A stretch of 64,000 bases of DNA from an uncultured Christensenellaceae bacterium (GTDB lineage Bacteria; Bacillota; Clostridia; Christensenellales; UBA3700). Below the pieces are notes generated by a model that saw nothing but the letters and a program-made list of their open reading frames with translations, had not been told where the DNA came from and did not search any database. The translations under genes and the position numbers were made by a program. Below, piece after piece: positions 46,149-55,439 of the stretch. Numbering within the stretch: position 1 is the stretch's first letter; every line of letters begins with the position of its first letter. Location of the stretch: contig CALWKS010000004.1 of NCBI GenBank assembly GCA_944381325.1, positions 149,189 to 213,188 of the forward strand. The letters run 5' to 3'.

Positions 46149-46626
46149 TATTCAAGCAAAGACGGCTAATCCTGATATTGTATACCGCGCTTACATCCCC
46201 TCCGATATCGAGGGGATATTGCAGGTCTTCGGGCAGTCGGTAAAATCTCTTTGCTGTAACGACTACTCTTCTTCTCAGATAAAAGCCTGGATCTCAGGCG
46301 CAGACAAAGAGCGCTGGAACAAAGAGTTTATTGAAAGACACACGACTGTCGCCGTTGCAGACGGGCGAATAGCAGGCTTCTGCGACTGCGAAAGCAACGG
46401 ACATATAGACAGACTCTACGTCTCGCCTGAATTCGCGTTTAAAGGCATAGGAGCGGCGCTGGTCGCCGATGCGGAAAAATCTCATGACAATCCTGTTTCT
46501 ACCGTCGAAGCGTCGCTTACCGCAAAGCCGTTTTTTGAAAAACTCGGATATACGGTGATCGAAAAACAAAGCGTCTTCAGACGCGGAGAATATCTCACCA
46601 ATTTCAGAATGAAAAAAGCGCTTTGA
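46138..46626 (+). CDS. GNAT-family N-acetyltransferase
   Basis: 162 residues from the ATG at 46138 (MTTDIQAKT), which overlaps the end of the anti-sigma gene by 11 bp; earlier in-frame ATGs lie deeper in that gene. GNAT fold: YRAYIPSDIEGILQVF at the start, IDRLYVSPEFAFKGIGAALV (acetyl-CoA loop, R/Q-x2-G-x-G/A variant), and AKPFFEKLGY near the end. The substrate is unknown. Probably third gene of the sigma operon. No strong ribosome site, so it relies on coupling. Confidence 0.8.
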   Translation: MTTDIQAKTANPDIVYRAYIPSDIEGILQVFGQSVKSLCCNDYSSSQIKAWISGADKERWNKEFIERHTTVAVADGRIAGFCDCESNGHIDRLYVSPEFAFKGIGAALVADAEKSHDNPVSTVEASLTAKPFFEKLGYTVIEKQSVFRRGEYLTNFRMKKAL

Positions 46627-46645
46627 AATTTTCAGAGCGCTTCTC
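46612..46645. terminator. Bidirectional terminator overlapping two stops
   Basis: AAGCGCT / AGCGCTT arms (46616-46622, 46636-46642), with T6 on the minus strand and a T-rich plus side. It overlaps the 3' ends of the convergent GNAT and YjbR genes. Confidence 0.5.
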
Positions 46646-47006
46646 TTTCTTTTGCGGTAAGTTTTGAATATGCACGGTCATAAGATACGTCCGCAAATTT
46701 TTTCAACAAATTTTCTTCGATCTGAGACACGGTTGCCGTGCTCTTGTATTTTGCCTGCACAGGCGGACAATGCCAGCCGCGCACGATTGTCGAAGGAAAT
46801 GCCTCTCTTAAATATTCTGCGTCTTCAGCAGAAGTTGAAAAGGTGAACTTCTCTTCTCCGTTCTGCTCAAAGAATTCAGCAAAAATATATCCGTGTCGTT
46901 TTTCTGAAGTTCTGATTTTTACGACTGCATACCAATTCCCGAAAGGAAAATCGAGATATGCGCCTTTCTTTTCAAGACAATATTCAAGCAGATCTTTGTT
47001 GTCCAC
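46632..47006 (-). CDS. MmcQ/YjbR-family protein
   Basis: 124 residues starting at a GTG (47006) with AAGAGGTGA upstream. Family pattern: YCLEKKGAYLDFPFG at the start, TFSTSAEDAEYLREAF and the RGWHCPP-like core, ending LLKKFADVSYDRAYSKL. The fold resembles the CyaY type; the molecular role of this common family is not known, although a DNA-binding role has been proposed. Confidence 0.85.
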   Translation of the reverse strand: MDNKDLLEYCLEKKGAYLDFPFGNWYAVVKIRTSEKRHGYIFAEFFEQNGEEKFTFSTSAEDAEYLREAFPSTIVRGWHCPPVQAKYKSTATVSQIEENLLKKFADVSYDRAYSKLTAKEREAL

Positions 47007-47133
47007 GCTCTCACCTCTTATAATATTTTATCATATAGGATATTTACGGTCAACGCGCACATTATATAAGAGCAACACTATGACGCCTCAATATCAAGAC
47101 AATATAAAAATTTTTATAAATTTCTGAAAAAGT

Positions 47134-47165
47134 TTGGCAAAAATCTTTTTTGGTTTGTTTTATAG
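47134..47165 (+). promoter_or_regulatory. Putative ECF-sigma-dependent promoter (copy 2)
   Basis: TTGGCAAAAAT (47134-47144) and GG-x-TTGTT-x-TATAG (47152-47165), with spacing identical to copy 1 at 44341. It lies about 30 bp before the lipoprotein ATG, a normal leader length. This suggests the lipoprotein belongs to the sigma factor's regulon. Confidence 0.6.
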
Positions 47166-47194
47166 ACGAAGAAACCTTTCAGGAGGACAAGATT

Positions 47195-48199
47195 ATGAAA
47201 AAGAAAAACATCGCAATTGCAGTGGTTCTGACGCTGATCATAGCGCTCAGTGCAACTCTTACCGCGTGCCTTACAGATAATCCTGCGGGAAACGGCGGCA
47301 CGATAGGCAATTACACCAGCAATTCAGACCTTGTGGCTATGAGCGCCACCTCGTCTGCTCTTATACTTGACGAAATGCAGAAGAATACCGCTTTAGCGGC
47401 AGTGCTGAACAAAGACAATTCCCTCGAAGGTCAGCAGCTGACTGAAGAAGAGATCGAAGAAGTAAAAGCTCAGCTTGCGGTACTTGAAAACTATATGGGC
47501 GAGAACGCTATCAAAGTCGAACAGTCCGCACCTGCAGAAGACGACGAGTATTACGGCGTATACGAGATCAAGATGACTGTTTCGACAAAAAATCTTGAAG
47601 GCGAAACTCAGAATTACACTATGTATTTCAATCAGACCGAAAAACCCAATCACGAAAGCGTAGATAAAGATGGTCACAAGGACGAAAACAAGTGGGAGTA
47701 CGAAACCGAGCAGAATTTCACCCTCGAAGGCATTGTTATTTCAGGCGAAAACGTTTACACCATGAACGGCAAAAAACAGGTCGAGACTGAAACAGAGGGT
47801 CTGGAAACCGAAAGTGAAACCTCTTACACCATGACTGTGCGCGGCGAAAACGGAGAATATATTATATTCGAACAGTCCTATGAAGAGGAAGACGGCGAAA
47901 GCGAACAGCAGTACGAATACAAGATATACAACAACCGTGAACTGGTAAAGCGCTTCGAACTGGAATTCGAAACCGAAAACAATAAGCAGGAAATCGAAAT
48001 GAAGAGCTATGAAAACGGTCAGGTTTTCCAGTGCAAGTATGAAAAGAAGACCAGAAACGGCAAAGACTATATCGAAGCTGAAGTCGTGAAAGACGGCAGA
48101 ATGATAGAAGTTTTTATCACAGTCGAAGGCGCGGGCACTGAAGAAGACCCGTACAGATACGTTTACACTTACGGCGAATACGAAGATTTCGACGACTGA
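47195..48199 (+). CDS. Lipoprotein of unknown function, likely sigma-regulated
   Basis: 334 residues from the ATG at 47195, which has a strong CAGGAGGAC site. Signal peptide with lipobox LTAC (Cys25). The mature protein is very rich in Glu, Lys and Tyr and made of repeated beta-hairpin-like strands (NLEGETQNYTMYF, ENVYTMNGKKQVETE). No family recognised. The shared promoter box ties it to the ECF sigma/RsgI-like system. The terminator at 48223 ends the transcript. Confidence 0.75.
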   Translation: MKKKNIAIAVVLTLIIALSATLTACLTDNPAGNGGTIGNYTSNSDLVAMSATSSALILDEMQKNTALAAVLNKDNSLEGQQLTEEEIEEVKAQLAVLENYMGENAIKVEQSAPAEDDEYYGVYEIKMTVSTKNLEGETQNYTMYFNQTEKPNHESVDKDGHKDENKWEYETEQNFTLEGIVISGENVYTMNGKKQVETETEGLETESETSYTMTVRGENGEYIIFEQSYEEEDGESEQQYEYKIYNNRELVKRFELEFETENNKQEIEMKSYENGQVFQCKYEKKTRNGKDYIEAEVVKDGRMIEVFITVEGAGTEEDPYRYVYTYGEYEDFDD

Positions 48200-48222
48200 A
48201 ATACTAATATCTGAATAATGAA

Positions 48223-48251
48223 AAAAGCCCCGTCATTGCGACGGGGCTTTT
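48223..48251. terminator. Bidirectional terminator
   Basis: AAAAGCCCCGTC / GACGGGGCTTTT stem with a 5-nt loop, T-rich on both sides, between the convergent lipoprotein and EEP genes. Confidence 0.85.
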
Positions 48252-48291
48252 CGATATATTATGTTTTTACGGTAAGCAATAAAAAACGGGT

Positions 48292-49245
48292 TTACTTCAG
48301 ATTTACGTCTGCGAATATTGCAAAGTGATCGCTTACGTTTTCAAATGCGTCTCCGTCAAGAATCCAGAACTTTTCTGCTTCAGCCCCTCCCCTTGCGAAG
48401 ATATGATCCCAGGTTGAAACAAATGCTTTGTTTTCATCCGAACATATGACGTTTGTGTTTTCTCCGTATTTCAGATCGTCAAGAGAATCTGCAAGTTTTT
48501 TATATATGGACTCTGCCGCAAAAATTCCCTGAGGCTTGCCGTAATAATCAGGCGTCTCAGCGCTTTCCATACTGTTGTAGTCTCCGCATGATATGACTGG
48601 GCAGGAATATTTGTCGTAAAGAGCGTCGATTTTTGCAAGCAGTTCGTCCGCCTGCTTATTCATTATCTCCAGCTCCTGACTTTCTTTGCCTGGTCTTATA
48701 AGATCGAGGTGTGTATTGGTAACGATAACGTTCTTTCCTGTTTCCCTTATTTTGAAAACGCCCCACGTAACCGCACGGCAACCGTTGTCGTCTCCTTCGC
48801 TGTAAGCCTGATAACCGCTCTCGATAAGTTCCATCGTCTCACTGTTGTATATGACAGGACTTTTGTTCTCCTTAAAAACGTTAATGTCGGGATGAGTGAT
48901 TTTATATTCTTCCCCGAGATTGTCTTCAAGCACCTTGTGCCAGTCTCCGCATACTTCCTGAGCGCCGATAATATCCGGCTTTACCTTGTCGAGAATTTCA
49001 AGAAACATTTTTGCGCGCGGCGGCACAGGCGTCCCGCCCCAGCTCTCAATGCTCACCAGCACGTTGAACGACATAACTCTGACGTCCGCATTCTCGCTTC
49101 TCGTAAAGTCGAACGACGCCAAGGCGTCTTCAAACCCGTCAGGAAAACCGTAGCCCGACAGATCGGTATTCACACAAGCAGTAAAAGCCGTCAAAGCTAT
49201 GATTGCAACCGCTGTAGCGGCTATCAGAATTATTCTTCTTTTCAA
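48292..49245 (-). CDS. Endonuclease/exonuclease/phosphatase-family lipoprotein
   Basis: 317 residues. Lipoprotein signal with lipobox FTAC (Cys24). EEP-fold motifs: VMSFNVLVS, PDIIGAQEV (metal-binding Glu), VTNTHLDL (catalytic His), CGDYNSM (Asp/Asn) and the final SDHFAIFAD (Asp-His). Surface location suggests a phosphodiesterase or nuclease acting on extracellular nucleic acid, lipid or sugar phosphates; the substrate is unknown. AGGAGG lies upstream of the start. Confidence 0.88.
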   Translation of the reverse strand: MKRRIILIAATAVAIIALTAFTACVNTDLSGYGFPDGFEDALASFDFTRSENADVRVMSFNVLVSIESWGGTPVPPRAKMFLEILDKVKPDIIGAQEVCGDWHKVLEDNLGEEYKITHPDINVFKENKSPVIYNSETMELIESGYQAYSEGDDNGCRAVTWGVFKIRETGKNVIVTNTHLDLIRPGKESQELEIMNKQADELLAKIDALYDKYSCPVISCGDYNSMESAETPDYYGKPQGIFAAESIYKKLADSLDDLKYGENTNVICSDENKAFVSTWDHIFARGGAEAEKFWILDGDAFENVSDHFAIFADVNLK

Positions 49246-49322
49246 AACATCCTCCTTTCAGTAAGCAAAACGCTTGAGTATATAAAACGCATAAGCGCAC
49301 TTGCGTTCTTATTATACCATAT

Positions 49323-49349
49323 AAAAAAGCGGGCTTTCAAGCCCGCTTT
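49323..49349 (-). terminator. Terminator of the GPH symporter gene
   Basis: AAAGCGGGCTT / AAGCCCGCTTT stem with a very short loop, followed by TTTTTT on the minus strand. Confidence 0.8.
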
Positions 49350-49364
49350 CTATTCTTTCTTATT

Positions 49365-51032
49365 TCAGAATTTCAGGTCGTCGGAATTGTCTCCGCCATC
49401 CTTTCCTTCTTCAGGTTTATCCTGATTTTCACTTGCATCAGAATCTGAAACAACGTTTTCTCCCTGTTCAGCCTGAGCCTGTTCTTCTTCTATCTGCTTG
49501 GATGTCTCAGCGATGCCGACCTCTTCAGCAGCAACCTGTTCATTGCCCTGCTTAAGTCCAAGTTCTCTGAGCTTTTCAACTATCTCTGCGTGTTCCTTCT
49601 TGCCGAGTTTATAGAAAAGCATAACGATAAACATCAATGCCGCAGATACAGCAGAAACGATAAACGCAACTCTGAAATAACGCAGTGCCGCAGCGATTTC
49701 TTCCTGGGTAGGAATATCTGCACCGCCGTAGAAGTTGGACGGCTGATAATTCATACCCTGCTTTACGTATGCCGCAACGACAAGACCTATATTTGTAAAT
49801 ACGAGAACAAGCGCATACATAAACATCTGAATGAAACCTTCAAGACGCTTACCTGTTTTCAGCTGCTGATAGTCGCAGATCTCTGCCATCATAAGCGGCT
49901 GCAACGAAGCGATTGCGTTGAACAGCGATATAAATCTGAGTGCCGTAATGATGACCGCACTCCATGCGCCCTGCGGAATGGCTTCAAGTCCGACAATACC
50001 GAGTACGAGATAGCCGATCGTATTGCATGCCATCCATATCATAATTATGTCGCGGTTGTTGAGTTTTCTCGTCATCAGCGGAAGCAATATCATATTGGGC
50101 GTAACCGCAAAACCCGTAATCATTGTCAGAGTAGAGAAAATCGTAAGACCCTTGTCAATGTCGGTTGCATAACGCAATCTGCCGATAACTTCTGCGTCGA
50201 CTTCTACCATCGTACGGCAAGAACCGAGGATAAGCGCAAGAGTGAATATAAGGAGCGGTTTGTTCTTCATAATCATTCCGAGACCTTCGAACAATCCGAC
50301 TTTTTCTTTGTTTTCGTTTGTAACGATAACTCTTTCCTTAACAAGGAAAAGACAAAGCACGAGGACGAAACCTACGATGGCATAAATAAATCCGAGATAT
50401 CTGTATGCCATATATTCCATACCCTGCTTATTGAAATAAGCCTTGATAAGACCGCCCAGCACGTTCATTACCGTGGGAGAGAAACCTATAACAAGACCGA
50501 TAGGTGCCCATATATCCGTTCTTTCCTGCTGATTGGGAGTTACGACACCCGGCATCATATAGAATGTATTCTGGAAAAGGTTCCAGATAATCAATGTCGG
50601 AGAACAAACGAGATAAGCATACAATGTCCTTGCTTGCTCAGACAAATTCTGCGGTTGCCACGTAGCCGCGATTGCGAAAACCGCAAATATCGGAGCAAGA
50701 CCGAGAATAAAAGGCTTATATCTGCCGAATTTAGTATTGGTATTTTGCAGAAGTTTGCCGAAAAACGGCTGAATTATCAATCCCAGAACGCTTGCAATAA
50801 GGCATATGTACGCACCGTGAATAACGTCGATATCGTAAATACCGGGAATCTGCGTTGCGGTAATAAGTCCCGAAACAACGGTAACCATAGTACTTACGCC
50901 GAATGCACTGCCGCCGAAGCATACGATCTCTTTGAGATTCATATATCTGCCCTTGGGAGGCGTCTTCCAGAATACTTTGAGTTTTGTCCAGATATCGACA
51001 AAGAACTCTTTAGCGGTTTTCTTGTCGCTCAT
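49365..51032 (-). CDS. GPH-family (glycoside-pentoside-hexuronide) sugar symporter
   Basis: 555 residues with about twelve transmembrane segments and long cytoplasmic ends; the C-terminal tail is Glu/Gln-rich (EEEQAQAEQGENVV). Features of MelB/GPH carriers: FGGSAFGVSTM early, KFGRYKPFILG in the loop after helix 2-3, and DYQQLKTGKRLEGFIQ (the conserved EW/DYxxxKTGKR-E region). It would import a glycoside with H+ or Na+. Divergent from the HTH regulator at 51324, which may control it. Confidence 0.9.
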   Translation of the reverse strand: MSDKKTAKEFFVDIWTKLKVFWKTPPKGRYMNLKEIVCFGGSAFGVSTMVTVVSGLITATQIPGIYDIDVIHGAYICLIASVLGLIIQPFFGKLLQNTNTKFGRYKPFILGLAPIFAVFAIAATWQPQNLSEQARTLYAYLVCSPTLIIWNLFQNTFYMMPGVVTPNQQERTDIWAPIGLVIGFSPTVMNVLGGLIKAYFNKQGMEYMAYRYLGFIYAIVGFVLVLCLFLVKERVIVTNENKEKVGLFEGLGMIMKNKPLLIFTLALILGSCRTMVEVDAEVIGRLRYATDIDKGLTIFSTLTMITGFAVTPNMILLPLMTRKLNNRDIIMIWMACNTIGYLVLGIVGLEAIPQGAWSAVIITALRFISLFNAIASLQPLMMAEICDYQQLKTGKRLEGFIQMFMYALVLVFTNIGLVVAAYVKQGMNYQPSNFYGGADIPTQEEIAAALRYFRVAFIVSAVSAALMFIVMLFYKLGKKEHAEIVEKLRELGLKQGNEQVAAEEVGIAETSKQIEEEQAQAEQGENVVSDSDASENQDKPEEGKDGGDNSDDLKF

Positions 51033-51062
51033 AATAATCTCCCCTGAATTTGATTTAAAATC

Positions 51063-51092
51063 ATTATAGCAAAAAACAATTTATCCAGTCAA
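51063..51092 (-). promoter_or_regulatory. Promoter of the GPH symporter gene
   Basis: TTGACT (51087-51092), 18-bp spacer with TGC extension, perfect TATAAT (51063-51068) on the minus strand. The divergent gap (51033-51323, 291 bp) is otherwise AT-rich and holds no supported gene. Confidence 0.6.
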
Positions 51093-51265
51093 ATTTTTTA
51101 ATATTAATTTAATATTATTTATGAAAATTGATATTTTTAAAACAATAAGCTTTTTCAGAGCGTTAAATCCTGATTATTAAATGAAAAAATATTTCAAAAA
51201 AAGGAATAACGACTCGCTTTTACTCTTTTTTCTGCCATTCTAAGACAAATTTAACCTTACGCGGA

Positions 51266-51294
51266 TTGCATAGAAGCGACGCACATGCTAAACT
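51266..51294 (+). promoter_or_regulatory. Promoter of membrane HTH regulator 1
   Basis: TTGCAT (51266-51271), 17-bp spacer, TAAACT (51289-51294) with TGC extension. Confidence 0.45.
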
Positions 51295-51323
51295 CAAATC
51301 AGAAAACAAAGAGAGGTGCGCTT

Positions 51324-52658
51324 ATGAACGACACTACTATCGGACAGTTTTTGTCCTCGCTCAGAAAATCAAAAGGTTATACTCAGCAGAACGTCGCCGA
51401 CGCGCTGAACGTATCCAACAAAACCGTAAGCGGCTGGGAAAGAGACGTCGCCATCCCCGACGCAAACTTTATTCCTCTTCTCGCAGAGCTTTACGGAGTA
51501 TCATGCGACGAAATACTGAAAGGGAGAAAGGATTCTCCCATTCCCTACGATCTGCGTACGGACAAAGTCTCTTCAAGACTGTTTATTTCTACATACAGCG
51601 CGCAGAAAACAATGAACGCCATTGCATGGACTGTGATTGCTTCTCTTTTCCTCGTCGGCGGATATATCACATCCGTATTACTAAGCGGACATGGCGGAAC
51701 CGCCTACGTTTTGTCCCTGCCGTTTACCGCAATAGCGCTTGCAATAACCCTTACAGGATATTTCACGACGTATTACACTCTGAGACTTAACGGCAAAGAA
51801 TTTATATTGCTCAGGAGAAAGATACTGAACATAACGCGCGGCGCATTACTCGCCGAAGTCGCTTCGCCGTTCGTGCTTCTGCCGATAATGTTCAGCTCTG
51901 ACAACGCAGTCAACACGGCGCTTTTCTGCATAGGATTCGCCCTGCTCACGGTAGTGCCGCTGCTCCTTGTAGACAACATAATCAGATATTGTAACAATGA
52001 CCTTTACGTCCGCGACAACAAGTCGAAGAGAAACCTGATTGCCTCTGCAGCCGTAGTTGCCGTAACGCTATGCGCGCTCACCGTATGTCTGCCCGTAATC
52101 TACGAATATAAATACGTAGACAACAAAGAACTTCTCGAATCGACCAACACTACTTACGAAAGCTACGACGAACTTGTCAAAGCTCTCAAATTCGACCCTC
52201 TCGAAAAGTATGCTCTGACAAAAACTTTTCTTACTCCCGAAGATCACCGCGTCGCATGCGTATATACCTTCCCCAAAGAAGCGAATATCTCTGAAATGCT
52301 CGATCCTTACACTGAATACACTTTGTATCGTTTAAAAGACTGCGACAAACTGTATATGATCTACAACGTAAGAACGATAAGAAGCAAAACTGTCTCCGAC
52401 GATACGACCGAAACAGTAATAGAAAATATTGCCTTAACGGCACCGCAATATCTTTATATGTCGTACGTCGACACGTCTGACGGCAATTACAGAATAGTCT
52501 CGCCGCTGGATTACGTCTATGCGTCTGAACGTACCTACGCTTCAACAGATTTTACCGCGGCATTGGTTACCTGCGCCGCAGGCGTCCTTACCTTATGCGT
52601 ATATCTGCCGATAGCTTTGAGAAAGGACAAAAAGAGCTCCGATCAAAAAACCGCATAA
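51324..52658 (+). CDS. Membrane-anchored Cro/C1-HTH regulator (paralogue 1)
   Basis: 444 residues from the ATG at 51324 (MNDTTIGQFLSSLRK), with AGAGGTG upstream. HTH at about 5-62 (YTQQNVADALNVSNKTVSGWE). About six transmembrane segments follow; between the last two lies an outside domain of about 140 residues (around 270-405) that begins YEYKYVDNKELLES. The C-terminus is basic. This is a one-component regulator that could sense an external signal directly. It has two close paralogues at 59163 and 60879. Divergent from the GPH symporter and convergent with the GH16 gene. Confidence 0.85.
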   Translation: MNDTTIGQFLSSLRKSKGYTQQNVADALNVSNKTVSGWERDVAIPDANFIPLLAELYGVSCDEILKGRKDSPIPYDLRTDKVSSRLFISTYSAQKTMNAIAWTVIASLFLVGGYITSVLLSGHGGTAYVLSLPFTAIALAITLTGYFTTYYTLRLNGKEFILLRRKILNITRGALLAEVASPFVLLPIMFSSDNAVNTALFCIGFALLTVVPLLLVDNIIRYCNNDLYVRDNKSKRNLIASAAVVAVTLCALTVCLPVIYEYKYVDNKELLESTNTTYESYDELVKALKFDPLEKYALTKTFLTPEDHRVACVYTFPKEANISEMLDPYTEYTLYRLKDCDKLYMIYNVRTIRSKTVSDDTTETVIENIALTAPQYLYMSYVDTSDGNYRIVSPLDYVYASERTYASTDFTAALVTCAAGVLTLCVYLPIALRKDKKSSDQKTA

Positions 52659-52688
52659 CGCCGTTCATCGGTTTCTCCATTACAAAAT

Positions 52689-52720
52689 AATACCGCGCTC
52701 GTAAACACGGGCGCGGTATT
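52689..52720. terminator. Bidirectional terminator
   Basis: AATACCGCGC / GCGCGGTATT with a 12-nt loop, followed by TTTT, between convergent genes. Confidence 0.75.
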
Positions 52721-52746
52721 TTTATGCTTAATTCTCTTTCATTCCG

Positions 52747-53712
52747 TCATTTGCAATAAACTCTTACGTAGTCTATTATAAAGTCGTAATATTTGCTCTT
52801 ATCGTTTTTCATCGGATCTCCGCACCAGTACGGCGTGCCGTCCTCGTTCTTTCCGGGAACAAGAGTGCCGTCCTCTGCGGTGTAACCTGCAACTTCAACG
52901 GTGAGAAGGATATACTCGTTTACTTTTGATACGCCTAGGGTCTCTCCGTTTACCGTATGCTTTGTGCGCCATGTTTCAGCACCGTCAATGTAGAATACGT
53001 ATTCATCTTCCGTCCAAAGCACTCCGTACGTATGGAATTCAGAATACATATCGGGCACACGGTATTTGGGAGATTTTTCACTCTTTGTGGCAGAATATCC
53101 ATCGCCGTGGAGCACATGCATATTCGCTTCTTTGTCTGTATTAAAAGCTTTCCACGGAGATTCCATAACGTCGATTTCAACGCCGTCAGAGCCTGTGCCG
53201 ATAACGTCATCCTTGCTCATTCCCGTACCTTCGTCAGGCATAAGCCAGAAAGCAGACCATATACCTTCGCAAGGAGGAGCGATACACCTTGCCTCGAAGT
53301 ATCCGTAAGTAGAAGAAAAGCCCTGATAATCTTCGCTTCTCTTCACTGCTGCGGAATCGTCCTTAGTAGCGGTTTCCACCCACGACGTATACCACCCTTC
53401 GCCGAACTGACCGTTCTTATAAAGAGTGCGGATAGTCAGGTTGCCGTCTGAAACAAACAACGTGTCTGCACTGTCCTCATAGTATCCTGCGCGGCGATTG
53501 GGCGTTTTGTAGCCGGTCTTCCACTTTGTGTAATCTATAGAATCGCCGTTGAAGTCGTCCTCGAATACCAGCTTATAGCCGCCCTCTTGAAGAACTTTAT
53601 CAAGAGTTTTTTCTTCAGGTATTTTAAGAGCGTCAGAGCACGAACTCAATGTTGCCGTAAGAAAAGCGGCAATAAATAGAAAACATAAAACAATTGCTAT
53701 TCTCTTTTTCAT
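52747..53712 (-). CDS. GH16-family beta-glucanase-like lipoprotein
   Basis: 321 residues from the ATG at 53712, chosen because the longer start would include the GGAGGG ribosome site. Lipoprotein signal with lipobox LSSC (Cys25). The catalytic E-x-D-x-x-E motif is EIDVME, with nucleophile Glu179 and acid/base Glu184. Family segments are LVFEDDFNGDSIDYTKW, GYFEARCIAPPCEGIWSAFWLM and FHTYGVLWTEDEYVFYIDG. It likely cleaves beta-1,3/1,4-glucans or a related glycan at the cell surface; the exact specificity is not readable. Confidence 0.93.
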   Translation of the reverse strand: MKKRIAIVLCFLFIAAFLTATLSSCSDALKIPEEKTLDKVLQEGGYKLVFEDDFNGDSIDYTKWKTGYKTPNRRAGYYEDSADTLFVSDGNLTIRTLYKNGQFGEGWYTSWVETATKDDSAAVKRSEDYQGFSSTYGYFEARCIAPPCEGIWSAFWLMPDEGTGMSKDDVIGTGSDGVEIDVMESPWKAFNTDKEANMHVLHGDGYSATKSEKSPKYRVPDMYSEFHTYGVLWTEDEYVFYIDGAETWRTKHTVNGETLGVSKVNEYILLTVEVAGYTAEDGTLVPGKNEDGTPYWCGDPMKNDKSKYYDFIIDYVRVYCK

Positions 53713-53816
53713 AATATCCCTCCGCATTTGTCATTATAACATAATCCGGCTGAAATTAAAATACCGCGCATTGTATGTATGGTGAGCAAAAGCACACATT
53801 TTGATTGAAAAATAAC

Positions 53817-53846
53817 AAAAGCGCGCTTGTGCAGAGCGCGCAAAAA
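53817..53846 (-). terminator. Probable terminator of the MATE gene
   Basis: GCGCGCT / AGCGCGC stem with 7-nt loop; on the minus strand it is followed by TTTTG then a T-rich run. Confidence 0.55.
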
Positions 53847-53866
53847 CTTTTCCCAATGCTGTTCGA

Positions 53867-55267
53867 TCAAGCCTGTTCCTGAGGCACAACGGCTTCTTCT
53901 TTCTCTCCTACCGTTACATCCCTCTGCCACTTTCCTCGCGCTACGCGGATAAGCCCGAGCACAGCCTTTACGAAAGTATCGCATCTGAGTATCAAATATA
54001 CCGCCCACGCAGGAAAATTGAGCACGAATCCCGCGATCGCCCCAAGCGGCAACGCTAAAAGATAAACAGTGCCCACGTCAAGGATAAAGGCAAAGCGGGT
54101 ATCTCCGCCTCCTCTCAGAACTCCCACGATGCAAGTGATGTCCACAGCAAGGACAAGCTGGAGCGAAGCAAGAATTATAATAAGCTGAGAAGTAATTTCT
54201 TTTGCTCCTGCCGATATATCGTATATCGAAAGAATAGTCCCTCTCAGCGCAAACAAAAGCGCGCTGCCGAAAATACCTACCGCGACAGAGAAAAGCAACA
54301 TAGTGTCTGCAACCTTCTGCACTCTCTCTTTGTCACCTTCACCGACCGTCTTACCCGTAAGCACGGCGGCGGCATTGGATACGCCCATAATGCCGACAAG
54401 AGCAAGCTGATTGACGACGGTTGCGATGCTTCCCGCCGCAATAAAGTCGTTGCTGAGATTGCTTATTATAAGTGTTATCATGACCGTGCCAAAGCCCCAG
54501 AGAAGCTCATTGCCCACAACAGGCAGACTGGTTTTCATAAACGGCTTCAATATATCTCCGCTCTTTGAGAACACGTCCTTTATTCTGAAACCCGACCTCT
54601 TATCGAAAGCGTACATATAGATAAGCGACATCACGAATTCACTTACTCTGGCAACGACCGTGCCTATTGCCGCGCCTTTGACTCCGAGAGCGGGCGCACC
54701 GAATTTGCCGAATATGAAAACGTAGTTTACCGCAACGTTGATAAAGAAGGATATGCCGTAGATCACCATTGACACACCCACCCTTTCAACAGCTCTCAGC
54801 GAAGTCATATAGCAGTTGGAAAGGCTGTAAAACACATATCCTATCGATATTATCCACAGATAGTCCGCCGCGCTTTCTATCGTGGCAGGATTTGACGTAA
54901 ACAGCGACATTATCTGACGCGGAACGGCAATACAGACCGCCGTAAACAGTAAAGAGACAAAGAAAACAAGTCTTATCGCAAGACCCATTATCCTGCGGAT
55001 ATGAACAAGATCGTTTTTGCCCCAGTACTGCGCAATCATGACGTTTGCACCGCTGGCAATACCGAAGCCGAACATCGTGAGCAGGAAGAAAGGCTGACCT
55101 CCGAGGTTTGCGGCGGATATCGCAACGTCTCCAAGCTGCCCCAGCATAACCGAGTCCATAAGGTTTACGCCGTAATTTATAACGTTCTGCAACGCAATGG
55201 GAAGTATTATCGCCACAGCGCTCATTATGAACGATTTATTCAGTAAAAATCTGTCTTTTATTTTCAT
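53867..55267 (-). CDS. MATE-family efflux transporter
   Basis: 466 residues from the ATG at 55267 (MKIKDRFLLNKSF), with GGAGTGG upstream. Twelve transmembrane segments in two halves; family cues are NYGVNLMDSVMLGQLGDVAI at the start and CYMTSLRAVERVGVS. It would export cationic compounds or metabolites in exchange for Na+ or H+. Divergent from the GPH operon at 55440. Confidence 0.9.
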   Translation of the reverse strand: MKIKDRFLLNKSFIMSAVAIILPIALQNVINYGVNLMDSVMLGQLGDVAISAANLGGQPFFLLTMFGFGIASGANVMIAQYWGKNDLVHIRRIMGLAIRLVFFVSLLFTAVCIAVPRQIMSLFTSNPATIESAADYLWIISIGYVFYSLSNCYMTSLRAVERVGVSMVIYGISFFINVAVNYVFIFGKFGAPALGVKGAAIGTVVARVSEFVMSLIYMYAFDKRSGFRIKDVFSKSGDILKPFMKTSLPVVGNELLWGFGTVMITLIISNLSNDFIAAGSIATVVNQLALVGIMGVSNAAAVLTGKTVGEGDKERVQKVADTMLLFSVAVGIFGSALLFALRGTILSIYDISAGAKEITSQLIIILASLQLVLAVDITCIVGVLRGGGDTRFAFILDVGTVYLLALPLGAIAGFVLNFPAWAVYLILRCDTFVKAVLGLIRVARGKWQRDVTVGEKEEAVVPQEQA

Positions 55268-55276
55268 AGCCACTCC

Positions 55277-55305
55277 AGTATAACAGCATAAACAAAGTAA
55301 GACAA
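55277..55305 (-). promoter_or_regulatory. Promoter of the MATE gene
   Basis: TTGTCT (55300-55305), 17-bp spacer, TATACT (55277-55282) on the minus strand, about 10 bp before the ATG. Confidence 0.5.
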
Positions 55306-55439
55306 GCATAAAGCGCGCGCTTTTTATATTGCCGCCCGATCTCTGAAACTTGCAAAAAACTTACATTATCCGTACAAATTTACGGTGGCAGACTTTTTGA
55401 GGAAATATTATAATTTTTGGCGAAAAAAGAAGGTGTTTT

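Noticed and set aside
49590..51047. 485-codon plus-strand open frame
   Set aside because: Antisense shadow of the GPH symporter; no ribosome site, Arg/Asn/Cys-rich composition without any motif.
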